Assembly: GCF_000294655.1 (NCBI RefSeq)
Contig: NZ_CAHP01000001.1
Span: 266,315 to 330,314 of the forward strand
DNA: 64,000 bases
Origin: Magnetospirillum molischianum DSM 120
GTDB taxonomy: Bacteria > Pseudomonadota > Alphaproteobacteria > Rhodospirillales > Magnetospirillaceae
Reading direction: 5' to 3'
Position numbers and translations under genes: made by a program. The stretch's first letter is position 1. Each line of letters begins with the position of its first letter. Below are positions 46,757 to 56,912 of this stretch, piece after piece. The notes under the pieces are model-generated. The model had not been told where the DNA came from. It worked only from the letters and a program-made list of their open reading frames with translations, and did no database searches.

Positions 46757-48823
46757 ATGGCGGAAGCCGAAGAGGATGTCGATGTCGTAGAAGATCCGGT
46801 CCTTCATGCCGAGGAAATACGCCCGGCTGGCCCACCCGGATTGCTGCGTGATCGCTTTTTAATACGTTCGACCCAGCCCCTGGTTGATTTGTCGACTCCC
46901 TCGGCGGACGCTTTTGCCGCCGAGGATAAGCGCGACCCCAACCGGCAAATGTATGCCCTGATCTGCAAACCCGAACTTCCGCCCCGCGTCACCGTGATGC
47001 GGGCGCTGAGGGGGGTGTCTTCACCCGGAATGCAGCAATTGGTCGAATGGGGGGCAATGAACTGGCCCCCAGCCGGTCGGCGCTGCATGACGGTGATCTA
47101 TGAGCGCCCCGCCGGTCGGCGGATCATGGCCTCTCTGCGCGGCGAGGTGAGGCGCTTCGACGAATACGTCATCACCAAGAAGGTGATTGAGCCACTGTCC
47201 GCCGCGATTCGCGAGCTGACCTCGCGCGGGATTACGCATCGGGCGGTGCGTCCAACCAATCTGTTTTTCATGGACGCCAACGGCGATCGGCTGGCTTTTG
47301 GCGATTGCGTCGCGGCTCCGCCCGGATTTGACCAACCAGTTCTGTTCGAGACGATCGAATCCGGGATGTGCAATCCGATCGCTCGTGGCAGCGGCACCTA
47401 TTCCGACGATTTGTATTCTCTGGGGGTAACCGTTGCGATCCTGCTGATGGGGCGCAACCCGGTCGCGAATATGTCGGACGAGGCGATCCTTAGCGCCAAG
47501 ATTCAGTTGGGCAGCTACAACACGCTGATCGGTGACGAACGGTTGCCGATGCCGCTGATCGAGCTGTTGCGTGGCCTGCTGTGCGACGATGGCGAGCAGC
47601 GCTGGACTGTCGAGGATCTTGACCTTTGGATGTCGGGGCGGCGGATGTCGCCGTTGCAGCCGCGTGGTGAGAAGCGGGCGGCCCGTGGTTTCCCCTTCAT
47701 GGGCAAGGATTACTTCAATTGCCGCGAATTGTCGCAGGCGATGGCGCGGAATTGGGATCAGGCGATTCCGCCGGTTATTGAGGGGAAGCTGGAGCTTTGG
47801 CTGCGTCGGGCCGTCGAGGATAAGGACAAGGCCGCGATTGTCGCCGAGATCGTCCGGCTGGCACTCAACACGACGGCCGACAAAAAAAGCTCCACCGACC
47901 TGATGCTATGTAAGGTCTTGATCGCGCTCGATAAGTCAGCACCGATCCGGTACAAGGGCTTTTACGCGATGCCCGACGGTTTCGGCTCGGCTTTGGCGGC
48001 GGTGGTTGCCAGTCGGGGCGATACCCGCCTGCTGACCGAGATGATTATCCGCGAAGTGCCGAAGCTGTGGTTCGAACTGCGCGGCGAATACCAACCCGAC
48101 AATTCATTGATGGAGTCAAATTTCCGCGAATTGCGCGGTTATCTGACCCAGCCGGGGATGGGATTCGGCCTCGAACGCTGCCTGTATGAGATGAATGACG
48201 CCCTGCCGCTGCAAAGTGCGCTGATCGGCGAGGATTACGTCGTCGAGGTCAAGGAATTGCTGCCCGCGCTTAATCTGGCCGCCACCCGGCGCGGCGAGAG
48301 CAAGCAGGTGCCGATTGACCGCCACATCGCCGGATTCCTGGGCGCCCGGATGCGGTCGGATATCGACCGCAACCTTAATCTGCTCAACGATCCCGACGAA
48401 TCCGTGATGATGCTGGCGGTGCTGAATCTGTATGCGGTTCTGCAATATCGGCTGGGACCTGAATCGCTGCCGGGTTTGGCTGAGTGGCTGTCTGTGTCGC
48501 TGAAGTCGGTGATCGATGCGTATCACGGCCGCGACAAGCGCAAGGAACTGGAAAAGGGAATTCCCCGCATTGTCCGCAAAGGCTCGATCGTCGAGCTTTA
48601 CCACCTGCTGGAAAATCCAGAGGAACGAGCCAAGGACGAAAAAGAGTTCCAGTGGGCTCAGGCGCAATATCATGCCGCCGAGGAAGAGGTCCGCCGCCTC
48701 CTGGTTGAGGCCGATGAACATGTTGTCGAGGCGGAAAAAATTGGCCGTCAGACGGCTGCGGTCAGCGGAATCGTTATCGCGATGGTGGTGGCGACGATCG
48801 TTGTCGTGACAGCGGTGTTCTGA
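46757..48823 (+). CDS. Membrane-anchored pseudokinase-like protein
   Basis: The 688-residue protein has a kinase-like region (about 60-310) in which the catalytic-loop motif reads HRAVRPTN (161-168), so alanine replaces the catalytic aspartate, and the DFG motif is replaced by AFGDC (180-184). YSDDLYSLGVTVAILLMGRNP matches the kinase alpha-F region. A long helical middle follows, and a single C-terminal membrane helix (about 665-685, GIVIAMVVATIVVVTAVF) anchors it with the bulk in the cytosol. The ATG at 46757 was chosen; a GTG at 46748 is also in frame. The function is unknown. Confidence 0.75.
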   Translation: MAEAEEDVDVVEDPVLHAEEIRPAGPPGLLRDRFLIRSTQPLVDLSTPSADAFAAEDKRDPNRQMYALICKPELPPRVTVMRALRGVSSPGMQQLVEWGAMNWPPAGRRCMTVIYERPAGRRIMASLRGEVRRFDEYVITKKVIEPLSAAIRELTSRGITHRAVRPTNLFFMDANGDRLAFGDCVAAPPGFDQPVLFETIESGMCNPIARGSGTYSDDLYSLGVTVAILLMGRNPVANMSDEAILSAKIQLGSYNTLIGDERLPMPLIELLRGLLCDDGEQRWTVEDLDLWMSGRRMSPLQPRGEKRAARGFPFMGKDYFNCRELSQAMARNWDQAIPPVIEGKLELWLRRAVEDKDKAAIVAEIVRLALNTTADKKSSTDLMLCKVLIALDKSAPIRYKGFYAMPDGFGSALAAVVASRGDTRLLTEMIIREVPKLWFELRGEYQPDNSLMESNFRELRGYLTQPGMGFGLERCLYEMNDALPLQSALIGEDYVVEVKELLPALNLAATRRGESKQVPIDRHIAGFLGARMRSDIDRNLNLLNDPDESVMMLAVLNLYAVLQYRLGPESLPGLAEWLSVSLKSVIDAYHGRDKRKELEKGIPRIVRKGSIVELYHLLENPEERAKDEKEFQWAQAQYHAAEEEVRRLLVEADEHVVEAEKIGRQTAAVSGIVIAMVVATIVVVTAVF

Positions 48824-48838
48824 CCGGGGACGGCAGGA

Positions 48839-48865
48839 CGCCGGAGATCCGAGGATCGTCCGGCG
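48839..48865. terminator. Hairpin between convergent pseudokinase and AsmA-like genes
   Basis: CGCCGGA and GATCC (48839-48850) pair with GGATC and TCCGGCG (48853-48865) around a 2-base loop with one bulged base. There is no T tract, so a bidirectional transcription barrier is inferred from position and stability. Confidence 0.5.
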
Positions 48866-48889
48866 CCGCGCCTCTACCAGATGATAGAC

Positions 48890-49705
48890 TTACTTTCCGA
48901 GAACGCCTTTGAGGGCCTCGCCGGCTTGGCCGGTGATCGCCTTCAGCTTTTCGTCGGTAACCGCCTCCTTGATTTTGTCGGCGACGTTGCCAAGAACGCC
49001 GTCCAGGCTGCCGGACGAGTTGATGGCACCTGAAATCAGCGCGTTCATAATCTCCTGACCGACCTGGACGGGGGTGGCGCCACCATTGTCGCGTCCGATG
49101 CCGGTCAACTCGATATCGCCGATCTTGGCGGTCGTGGCCGCGCCGGGCACACCGCCGACGGCCAGATCGACCTGTCCCCCGGTGATCGCCAGACGATCGA
49201 TCGTGACCTTCTTATCCGCTCCCTTGGCCGGTTCGGTCTTGGCGGCTTCGGTCTTCGCCGCGTCGCTTTGGACGGGCTTTTCGCCGTCGGTGGCCGTCTT
49301 GTCCTGATCGGTTCCCGAGATGTTGCGGCGCAGAACGTCAAGGTTGCTGCCGCCGTTAGGCGACACTTCCAGCGCAACGGCCGGAGACGCAATCAAGATT
49401 TCCTTGATAACGATAGGATTGCTGTTCAGCGACGTGGTCTCAAGCGAGACCGCGACCTCGCCGAACTTGATCGCCGGATTGGCGGAAAAACCGGGCGGAT
49501 TGGCGACTGTCAGGCCCTTGATCGCGGCCTTGCCCTCGGACACTCGAATCGCAACCGACCCGACCGAGACCTTGACCCCGGTGACCTGGGTTCCAACCCG
49601 TTCGATAACGGTTTTGACGATGCCGTCAATAGAAGAGAACAGGTAGAACAACCCGCCTACGATCACCGCCAGCAGAACGCTGGCGCCGATGATGAGCTTG
49701 CGCAT
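48890..49705 (-). CDS. AsmA-like membrane-anchored periplasmic protein
   Basis: The 271-residue protein starts with a membrane anchor (residues 3-22) followed by an AsmA/DUF748-like beta-rich region (VKVSVGSVAIRVSEGKAAIKGLTVANPPGF). A low-complexity Lys/Ala/Thr/Glu segment lies in the middle (about 140-165), and the C-terminal part is helical. AsmA-family proteins are implicated in outer membrane lipid transport, but this short protein's role is unproven. It is divergent from tilS. Confidence 0.65.
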   Translation of the reverse strand: MRKLIIGASVLLAVIVGGLFYLFSSIDGIVKTVIERVGTQVTGVKVSVGSVAIRVSEGKAAIKGLTVANPPGFSANPAIKFGEVAVSLETTSLNSNPIVIKEILIASPAVALEVSPNGGSNLDVLRRNISGTDQDKTATDGEKPVQSDAAKTEAAKTEPAKGADKKVTIDRLAITGGQVDLAVGGVPGAATTAKIGDIELTGIGRDNGGATPVQVGQEIMNALISGAINSSGSLDGVLGNVADKIKEAVTDEKLKAITGQAGEALKGVLGK

Positions 49706-49800
49706 GAGGCTCCCTCGTGCTTGATGGGAAAGGAGGAGAGTGTCCGCCAGACTCGTCTGCTTGTCGAGACATCGAGCGTGGAGGCGGCTATGCTTGAAGG

Positions 49801-51201
49801 ATGGATGACAAGGCTATCTCCGACCTGGATTTTGCCGCATTGATGCTCCCGCTGGGACCGTTCGAGCCCCGGCCGCGTCTTGCCGTGGCTGTTTCAGGGG
49901 GGGCTGACAGCCTGGCCCTAACCCTGCTTGCCGATAAATGGGCCAGGATGCGGGGTGGTCATGCGGTTGGGCTGACCGTCGATCATCGTCTGCGCCCAGA
50001 TGCGGCGGCCGAGGCGAACCGGGTCGGGCAATGGCTGGCCGTGCACGGGATCGATCATGTCATTCTGGTCCGTGAGGGCGAGCGGCCCACCGCCGATATT
50101 CAGGCGGTGGCGCGGAAAGCCCGACACGACTTGCTTGGACGCTATTGTGCCGAGGCGGGTATTCTCCATCTGCTTTTGGCTCACCACCGCGAGGATCAGG
50201 CCGAGACGTTGTTGTTGCGGCTGGGCCGAGGGTCGGGCGTGGACGGCTTGGCGGCGATGGCGACCCGACGACCAACCCGGTGGGGGCAGATTCTTCGCCC
50301 TCTGCTCGATACACCCCGCGCCCGGTTGCGTTCTACCCTGGTCGAACGCGGTCAGGATTGGGTCGAAGACCCTTCCAACGCCGACCCGGTCTATGCCCGC
50401 GTGCGTTTCCGCCAACTCGCCCCGGTTTTGGCCGCCGAGGGGCTCGCCTCCGCGCGGCTGGCGGCGACGGCGGCGCGGCTGGGGCGGGTGCGGGCGACCC
50501 TGGAACACGATGTGGCGCGAGCGGCGGCGCGGCTGATCGTTCCGCACCCCGCCGGGTTTGCCCGGCTGGCCGCGAATGGTTTTAGCGCACTGTCCGAAGA
50601 GATCGCACTTAGAGTGCTGGCCCGTCTGCTGTCATTGGTCGGCGGCGAGCCTCTTCCTCCCCGGCACGAGCGGCTGGAACGGCTGGCCCATGCCCTCGCC
50701 GCAGGCTCCATGACGGGGCTGACCCTGGCCGGATGCCGGATCGTCGCCGATGGCCGCGGCTGGATCGTCTGTCGCGAGCCAGCGCGGGTTGCTCCGCCGG
50801 TCGCGCTGGTTCCTGGTGCCGAGAGTCTCTGGGATCGCCGGTTTCTCGCCCGAATCAGGTCCTCCGCTCCCCAAGGGCTTTACCTTGGGGCGCTGGGGGC
50901 TTCGCCCGGTCGCGAGCTTGCTCAGGCGGCGCGACGGCACGGTATTCCGGCCTGTGCCCGTGCGACGATTCCCGCTCTGCACGATCAGCAGGGTGTTTTC
51001 GCGGTGCCGCACCTCGTTTATAACCGAGAGGGTGCACAACAAAATGTGTGCCGACTGGAACCGGCCCCGGCTCAAAGCCTGACCGTGGCGGGGCTCAGGC
51101 TTGTGCCGTTCGGTTCAAACCCCATATCCTGGGGGATGTCTTCGGCGTGCGATCCGGCTTCCGGCGCCGGTCGCGCCAAACCAGGAAGGACCCAACCTTG
51201 A
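49801..51201 (+). CDS. tilS: tRNA(Ile)-lysidine synthase
   Basis: TilS modifies C34 of the CAU-anticodon tRNA-Ile with lysine, making it read AUA. The 466-residue protein has the ATP pyrophosphatase PP-loop SGGADSLAL (32-40), the [13 protein letters not shown] motif, [16 protein letters not shown] and [17 protein letters not shown]. The extended C-terminal domains are present. Its stop overlaps the ftsH TTG start (TTGA). Confidence 0.95.
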   Translation: MDDKAISDLDFAALMLPLGPFEPRPRLAVAVSGGADSLALTLLADKWARMRGGHAVGLTVDHRLRPDAAAEANRVGQWLAVHGIDHVILVREGERPTADIQAVARKARHDLLGRYCAEAGILHLLLAHHREDQAETLLLRLGRGSGVDGLAAMATRRPTRWGQILRPLLDTPRARLRSTLVERGQDWVEDPSNADPVYARVRFRQLAPVLAAEGLASARLAATAARLGRVRATLEHDVARAAARLIVPHPAGFARLAANGFSALSEEIALRVLARLLSLVGGEPLPPRHERLERLAHALAAGSMTGLTLAGCRIVADGRGWIVCREPARVAPPVALVPGAESLWDRRFLARIRSSAPQGLYLGALGASPGRELAQAARRHGIPACARATIPALHDQQGVFAVPHLVYNREGAQQNVCRLEPAPAQSLTVAGLRLVPFGSNPISWGMSSACDPASGAGRAKPGRTQP

Positions 51202-53117
51202 ATTTCAGCAAGAACCTGGCGTTGTGGGTCATCATCGCCGTGCTGCTGGTGATGCTCTTCAACCTTTTCCAGGCATCGTCGCCCCCGCGCGGGACCGGGC
51301 AGGTCTCGTTCTCCGACTTCCTTACCGATGTCGATCGCGGAAGCGTTGCCGACGTCACCATTCAGGGCAATTCCCTGAACGGTCATTACGGCGATGGGCG
51401 GACGTTCTCGACCTATCTGCCTGACAATTCACAGGTCGTCGAAAAGCTGCGGGCCCAGAACGTGCGGATCACGGCCCAGCCTCCGGCCGAGAACACGCCG
51501 ACGGTTTGGAGCCTGTTGGTCTCCTGGTTCCCGATGCTTCTGCTGGTCGCGGTCTGGGTGTTCTTCATGCGCCAGATGCAGTCGGGCGGTGGCAAGGCGA
51601 TGGGATTCGGCAAAAGCCGGGCCCGCCTGCTGACCGAGAAGACCGGTCGGGTCACTTTCGAGGATGTCGCCGGAATCGACGAAGCCAAGCAGGAGCTTGA
51701 GGAAATCGTCGAGTTCCTCAAGGACCCGCAGAAGTTCCAGCGTCTGGGCGGAAAAATTCCCAAGGGATGTTTGCTCGTTGGCCCGCCCGGCACAGGTAAG
51801 ACCTTGCTGGCCCGTGCCATTGCCGGCGAAGCCAATGTCCCGTTCTTCACTATTTCCGGTTCGGACTTCGTTGAGATGTTCGTCGGCGTCGGTGCGTCCC
51901 GTGTCCGCGACATGTTCGAACAGGGCAAGAAGAATGCGCCTTGCATCATCTTCATCGACGAAATCGATGCGGTCGGTCGTCATCGCGGTGCCGGTCTTGG
52001 CGGCGGCAATGACGAGCGCGAACAGACCCTCAATCAGTTGCTGGTCGAGATGGACGGCTTCGAATCGAATGAGGGCGTGATTCTGATCGCCGCGACCAAC
52101 CGTCCCGACGTGCTCGACCCCGCCTTGCTCCGTCCCGGTCGGTTCGATCGTCAGGTCGTGGTGCCCAATCCCGATATCGCCGGTCGGGAGAAGATCATCC
52201 GCGTTCATATGCGCAAGGTGCCGTTGTCGCCTGACGTCGATGCCCGGATCATCGCACGCGGTACTCCCGGTTTCTCTGGTGCCGATCTCGCGAATCTGGT
52301 CAACGAGGCCGCCCTTCTTGCCGCCCGCGCCGGGAAGCGCGTGGTGGGGATGGTCGATTTCGAAGCGGCCAAGGACAAGGTGATGATGGGGGCCGAGCGT
52401 CGCTCGATGGTGATGAGCGAGGACGAAAAGAAGCTCACCGCCTATCATGAAGCGGGTCACGCCCTGGTTATGATGCATGTGCTGGGGCACGAGCCGCTGC
52501 ATAAGGTCACCATTATCCCGCGCGGCCGGGCGTTGGGTCTGACCATGTCCTTGCCGGAACGTGACCGTTATTCACTGTCGCTGCGTCAGATCAAGTCGAT
52601 GATCGCCTCGTTCTTCGGTGGTCGCGTTGCCGAAGAAATGGTCTTCGGTCTTGATGCGGTGACCACCGGTGCGTCGAACGATATCCAGCGCGCCACGGAA
52701 CTGGCTCGTAAGCTGGTGACCGAATACGGCTTCTCGGAAAAGCTCGGGCCGCTTCGCTATAACGAGAATCAGGAAGAGATCTTCCTCGGTCACTCGGTTA
52801 CTCAGACCAAGAACATCTCGGAGACGACCGCGACCCTGATCGATTCCGAGGTCCGCCGCTTTGTCGAGGAGGGGGAAAATACCGCTCGCGACATCCTGTC
52901 GCAGTACCGGGCCGATCTTGAGACGATCGCACGCGGTCTGCTGGAATACGAAACCCTGTCAAAGGACGATATCGACACCCTGATCAAGGGCGATCCGATC
53001 ACTCGTCCCGACGGTACCGAATATCACCCGCGCGACGTGCCGCGTCGCTCGTCGGTGCCGACCTCGGGGCCGACCGCTGGTCGGGGCTTTGGTCCCGAGC
53101 CAGAGCCTCGGGCCTGA
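51198..53117 (+). CDS. ftsH: ATP-dependent zinc metalloprotease FtsH, TTG start
   Basis: FtsH is the inner-membrane AAA+ protease that degrades misassembled membrane proteins and short-lived regulators. The 639-residue protein has two membrane helices (about 6-24 and 108-126), Walker A GPPGTGKT (near 195-202), Walker [10 protein letters not shown] and the zinc motif HEAGH (417-421). The family start [10 protein letters not shown] is encoded by TTG at 51198, seven bases after GGAAGGA and overlapping the tilS stop. The longer upstream frame is a shadow. Confidence 0.97.
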   Translation: MNFSKNLALWVIIAVLLVMLFNLFQASSPPRGTGQVSFSDFLTDVDRGSVADVTIQGNSLNGHYGDGRTFSTYLPDNSQVVEKLRAQNVRITAQPPAENTPTVWSLLVSWFPMLLLVAVWVFFMRQMQSGGGKAMGFGKSRARLLTEKTGRVTFEDVAGIDEAKQELEEIVEFLKDPQKFQRLGGKIPKGCLLVGPPGTGKTLLARAIAGEANVPFFTISGSDFVEMFVGVGASRVRDMFEQGKKNAPCIIFIDEIDAVGRHRGAGLGGGNDEREQTLNQLLVEMDGFESNEGVILIAATNRPDVLDPALLRPGRFDRQVVVPNPDIAGREKIIRVHMRKVPLSPDVDARIIARGTPGFSGADLANLVNEAALLAARAGKRVVGMVDFEAAKDKVMMGAERRSMVMSEDEKKLTAYHEAGHALVMMHVLGHEPLHKVTIIPRGRALGLTMSLPERDRYSLSLRQIKSMIASFFGGRVAEEMVFGLDAVTTGASNDIQRATELARKLVTEYGFSEKLGPLRYNENQEEIFLGHSVTQTKNISETTATLIDSEVRRFVEEGENTARDILSQYRADLETIARGLLEYETLSKDDIDTLIKGDPITRPDGTEYHPRDVPRRSSVPTSGPTAGRGFGPEPEPRA

Positions 53118-53121
53118 TCCG

Positions 53122-54288
53122 GTGGCGGCCGTTACCCCGGTCGCATCCGCCTTCCACCGAAGCCCCGCTCTTCCGCGGGGCTTCGCGCTGGAAGGGGTCG
53201 ATCTGTCCCGCTCTCTCTATCTTCTTCCGACCGGAATCGTTGGTGGTGAGCAGGCTGCCGCAGCCGTGGTTGCCGGTCACGGCTGGCCGATTGCGGACGG
53301 AACCCTGGCTTTTACCGCTCTTGCCGTGATCCTGCGCCGTCCAGGCGGTGGGGCAACCCTGTCCATCGCGCCGTTTGCCGAGGCGGTGACGTGGGCCGAG
53401 CGAGAGCATCCCGATCTCTGTCGTCACGTTTCGGACTGTCTTCACCGTATCGGTCGCCGCCGTCCTGCCTGGGGGGGCGTTCCGATGGAGACCCCGGTCG
53501 TGATGGGGATCGTCAATGTCACGCCCGATAGCTTTTCCGATGGAGGAGAGGCGTTTGGCACCGAACCTGCCATCGCCCGTGCTCTGGCCCTGATCGAGGC
53601 CGGGGCGACGATCATTGATGTCGGGGGTGAGTCGACCCGTCCCGGTGCCGATCCGATCTCGCCCGAAGAAGAAGAACGCCGGGTGGTGCCGGTGGTGCGT
53701 GCGTTGGCCGAACGCGGTATCGTTGTCTCGATTGACACGCGCCATGCCCGTGTGATGGCCGCTACCGTCGCCGCCGGTGCCCGGATCATCAACGATGTTA
53801 CCGGGTTGGCCGGAGATCCCGATTCCCCCCGCGTTGCCGCCTCAGGCGGGGCGGCGGTTTGCCTGATGCATATGCTGGGGGACGATCCCCGCACCATGCA
53901 GGCCGACCCACGCTATGAATGCGCTCCCCTCGATCTGCTCGATCAGATGGAAGAGCGGATTGCGACGGCAGAGCAGGCTGGAATCGACAGAGCGCGCCTG
54001 TGCGTCGATCCCGGTATCGGTTTCGGCAAGACCGCCGAGCACAACGCCCAGATTCTGGGATCGCTGGGCCTGTTGCACCGTTTCGGTTGCCCGGTTCTGC
54101 TCGGCGTATCGCGCAAGAGCTTTGTTAGTCACCTGAGCCAGGGCGAGCCACCGCGCCAGCGTCTGCCCGGTACCCTTGCCGCCAATGTGGCCGGTCTTGA
54201 TGCCGGAGTGCAGATTTTGCGCGTTCACGACGTCGCTGAAACGGTTCAGGCGCTGCGGATATGGCAGGCGATGCGGGCCGGAGCTTAG
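53122..54288 (+). CDS. folP: Dihydropteroate synthase with N-terminal extension
   Basis: FolP joins p-aminobenzoate to the pterin in folate synthesis and is the sulfonamide target. The catalytic part starts near residue 125 and has all the hallmarks: GIVNVTPDSFSDGG, DVGGESTRPGA, SIDTRHA, INDVTG, VDPGIGFGKT and GVSRKSF. About 120 residues precede it, an extension seen in some alphaproteobacterial FolP proteins without known function. No ATG is available before the core; GTG at 53122 just after the ftsH stop is my choice, with TTG at 53089 possible. Confidence 0.92.
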   Translation: MAAVTPVASAFHRSPALPRGFALEGVDLSRSLYLLPTGIVGGEQAAAAVVAGHGWPIADGTLAFTALAVILRRPGGGATLSIAPFAEAVTWAEREHPDLCRHVSDCLHRIGRRRPAWGGVPMETPVVMGIVNVTPDSFSDGGEAFGTEPAIARALALIEAGATIIDVGGESTRPGADPISPEEEERRVVPVVRALAERGIVVSIDTRHARVMAATVAAGARIINDVTGLAGDPDSPRVAASGGAAVCLMHMLGDDPRTMQADPRYECAPLDLLDQMEERIATAEQAGIDRARLCVDPGIGFGKTAEHNAQILGSLGLLHRFGCPVLLGVSRKSFVSHLSQGEPPRQRLPGTLAANVAGLDAGVQILRVHDVAETVQALRIWQAMRAGA

Positions 54289-54317
54289 GCGCGCAGGTTT
54301 CATTCATGAAATGACAT

Positions 54318-54350
54318 AAAAAAGCGCGGGCGAATTCGCCCGCGCTTTTC
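54318..54350. terminator. Bidirectional terminator between folP and cytochrome b561 gene
   Basis: A perfect 22-base palindrome (54324-54345, arms GCGCGGGCGAA) is flanked by six As on the left and TTTT on the right, so it would act for both convergent genes. Confidence 0.9.
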
Positions 54351-54363
54351 CGTATCCGTAGCC

Positions 54364-54939
54364 TCAGTCTTCCTTGTGACGGAACATCTGAGTGATAAGC
54401 GGCTGTCCATAAATCTGGTGCGCCACTGCTGCGCCAACATGGACGATCAGGAAAGTCCACAGCACAGAGGCAAGAAATTCGTGGATTTCCTTGGCCAGCC
54501 AGCCAAAGGCGCTGATCTGGCCGCTCGGATAAAAGCTGAAATAGACGATGAATCCGGTGAAAGCCAGTCCGCTGGCGGTGATGAGGCCAATGCCCTGGAT
54601 CGCGCCGGGCAGTGGGGTGGGAACGTCTGATTCGGGAATCTTACGTTCCTTGGCGGCCTGAATGTACAGGCGGGCGTCGGCGACAACGGCGTCGATCCCG
54701 GCGCGGCTGGTCCACGGGAACAGGTAATGCGGGGTCTCGCGGTATTTCGGCAGCGACTTGACCCAGTGCACGATCAGCAGGACCCCGACGGCGAGGCCCG
54801 CCCACGAGTGGAGGGTGAACAGCCAATTGCCCGAATAGCCGGGCTTCGGGTGGCTCATCACCAGACTGAGCAGAATTTGCAGGATGATCCCGGCGGCCAG
54901 GAAGCGGTGCAGGGTTCGGGTTGTTTTGTCATAGGTCAT
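54364..54939 (-). CDS. Cytochrome b561 family protein
   Basis: The 191-residue integral membrane protein has four hydrophobic helices and the histidines expected to ligate two b hemes (RTLHRFLAAG near 11, LHSWAGLAVG near 43, IVHWVKS near 57 and FLIVHVGAAVAHQIYG near 165-175). Bacterial cytochrome b561 proteins move electrons between quinol and acceptors such as superoxide. The start at 54939 has GGAG eight bases upstream; the longer frame is rejected. It runs in the same direction as the LuxR-type gene, 73 bases upstream. Confidence 0.85.
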   Translation of the reverse strand: MTYDKTTRTLHRFLAAGIILQILLSLVMSHPKPGYSGNWLFTLHSWAGLAVGVLLIVHWVKSLPKYRETPHYLFPWTSRAGIDAVVADARLYIQAAKERKIPESDVPTPLPGAIQGIGLITASGLAFTGFIVYFSFYPSGQISAFGWLAKEIHEFLASVLWTFLIVHVGAAVAHQIYGQPLITQMFRHKED

Positions 54940-55012
54940 CGGCGTGTCTCCATTGGCAGATTGCCACCCGAGATGAACCGTGAGGACACGATCGGCCCCA
55001 GGCCGACCGGGG

Positions 55013-55642
55013 TCAGCGCGGCTCGCGCCCTTTGAGAAAGAAAGCGACGGCTTGGGCGCGGTTGCCAACCGCAAGCTTGTCGTAGAGGTTTTTCAGGTGG
55101 AATTTGACAGTATTAAGGGAAATATCGAGCTGTGTCGCCATCTGCTGATTGGTCAGGCCGCCGGCCAGGGCGGCGAGTAATTCCCGCTCACGCGGGGTCA
55201 GGCCAGCCAGCGGATCGCTGGCCAAGCTGGCGACGTCGATGAACGGAAAGACCATCCGTCCCGTCGCCACCGCCAGAATGGTATCGACCAATTGTTCGGG
55301 CGGTTCGCGCTTCGAACAGAATCCTGCCGCCCCTAGCGTCATCGCCTGACGTGGTACGTCGGGATTGGCGCTGCCGGTATAGACGATCAGGCGAGGGGCA
55401 TCGGTGCGGCCGCGCAGCGATTGCAGAACGCCGCGCCCGTCGATCACGGGCATCTCCCATCCGATCACCCCGACACGGAATGCGGTCTTGTCGAGAAGTT
55501 CCAGGAATCGTTGCCCGTCATTGGCAACGCCGGCAATGGTGAATCGCTCGTCACCGCCCAGTAATTTCACCAGACTGCTTTGCAGCAGCGGGTTCTTTTC
55601 GGCAATGACAACAGCGATCGGTCGGCTTTGGTGACCAGGCAT
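55013..55642 (-). CDS. LuxR/NarL-type regulator with an atypical receiver domain
   Basis: The 209-residue protein has a receiver-like domain (10-130) and a C-terminal LuxR helix-turn-helix (LTPRERELLAALAGGLTNQQMATQLDISLNTVKFHLKNLYDKL, about 148-195; only key residues matter here). In the receiver the phosphoacceptor position reads GWEMP where DxxMP is expected, and the N-terminal acidic pair reads AEKN, so phosphorylation is unlikely. It may respond to another signal or act constitutively. No cognate kinase is adjacent. Confidence 0.85.
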   Translation of the reverse strand: MPGHQSRPIAVVIAEKNPLLQSSLVKLLGGDERFTIAGVANDGQRFLELLDKTAFRVGVIGWEMPVIDGRGVLQSLRGRTDAPRLIVYTGSANPDVPRQAMTLGAAGFCSKREPPEQLVDTILAVATGRMVFPFIDVASLASDPLAGLTPRERELLAALAGGLTNQQMATQLDISLNTVKFHLKNLYDKLAVGNRAQAVAFFLKGREPR

Positions 55643-55869
55643 GGACAACACTATCTCCCGCGGGTCGTTCTTCCCTACCCTATTGGGCCGTATTGATAAC
55701 GCCAAACCCGTATTTCTCAAAGGGTCAAAGCGACAGGGGGGGAGAGGGGTGTACCGCCGGATATGTCGTCTTATCGTCCGAGGCTGTCCAAATCGAAGCC
55801 ATCGGGCGAAAACCGGGGCGGGGTGGGCACCCATCCCCAGGTTCGGGTCAATTCAGTGAGTGGAGCAGA

Positions 55870-56697
55870 TCAGGCCTGTTCGGCCCAGCGGGAGACATCG
55901 ATCCGACCGGCGTCGGCCGGGCGAACCTGAACCATCGGAGCTGGGTTTGCGACAGTCGGAGCCGGGGTTGAGACCATTTGCACGGGTTCGACCGTCTTGG
56001 CCGGAGCGGCAACGACCGGAGCCGGCTCGGCTGTCTTGACCGGGGCTGCGGCCGGCGGTTCTGCCTTAGGCTGCGGCGGCATCGGATCGACCCGCATCAC
56101 GGCCGTGGTAACGGATTCGTTCAGGGCCACGGTCTGCAAAAGAGGTTGCGACGTGGCCGTCGGGGTGGCGTCGGCGCGATTAGAGGAATTCGACAGCGGC
56201 TGAGTCATCATGCCGCGCGGGGCAGGGGTGCCGGGGCGATAGACAAAGCCTTGGGTCAGATAGACTCGGGTGCCCAATTCGCCAGCCGGGCGATAGAACA
56301 CGCGAACCTGGGACCAGTCATTGTTGGGGGATACGTCGATAACAGGGACGGAATGGGTTACTTTGCCGCGTCCGGCGCTGCGATGCGGTGCCCAATTGGC
56401 GTGATCGACCAGAAGCTCGCGGCTGTTTTTCATGTGGCGAACCACAGAAACGTGCCCATGCGCCATTTTCCCCTGGCGTTTGAACACAAGCACGGCACCT
56501 TCGCGCGGACGGCTACCCCGATCATAGACTCCGGCGGCAGCTTCCCACCACTTCCAGGCATCGCCCTTCAGATTGAGTCCGCTGACGTCACGAGCATATG
56601 TCACGCATTGTATGGCGGCGCTCGCCTGGAAAGGCGTTGCCAGAGCCATCGTCGCCACGATCACAAAGGTCGCCGGCAGAATGGTCGCTCTCCGCAC
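55870..56697 (-). CDS. Secreted CHAP-domain protein with Pro/Ala-rich tail
   Basis: The 275-residue protein has a Sec signal peptide (residues 1-28, cleavage after ASA) and a CHAP amidase/peptidase domain with the catalytic Cys in IQCVTYARD and His in AHGHVSVV. CHAP domains hydrolyse peptidoglycan amide bonds. The C-terminal third (about 190-265) is rich in Pro, Ala, Val and Thr and probably a disordered wall- or envelope-spanning tail. A cell wall remodelling role is inferred. Confidence 0.82.
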   Translation of the reverse strand: MRRATILPATFVIVATMALATPFQASAAIQCVTYARDVSGLNLKGDAWKWWEAAAGVYDRGSRPREGAVLVFKRQGKMAHGHVSVVRHMKNSRELLVDHANWAPHRSAGRGKVTHSVPVIDVSPNNDWSQVRVFYRPAGELGTRVYLTQGFVYRPGTPAPRGMMTQPLSNSSNRADATPTATSQPLLQTVALNESVTTAVMRVDPMPPQPKAEPPAAAPVKTAEPAPVVAAPAKTVEPVQMVSTPAPTVANPAPMVQVRPADAGRIDVSRWAEQA

Positions 56698-56912
56698 CGG
56701 TACCCTCCCCTCCGGTTATTGGTGCGGCCGATTGTGTCTATCCGAAAAGCCGATGGCAACTATTTTCGTGAAATGCGTCACATTTAATCTGAAGTTATCG
56801 CCAGCCCGCATTCGGGGCCGCAATCGCCGGCATCGGTTGGATTTGGTGTCTATCGTTCTCTTTCGGGCGGGGCAGGGCGGGGCTATTATCGTCAGTGTTT
56901 GTAAGGAGGAGT

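Noticed and set aside
55140..55834. Longer start for the LuxR-type regulator at 55834
   Set aside because: The added 64 residues are basic and unlike receivers, whereas the ATG at 55642 places the receiver at the normal distance from the N-terminus.
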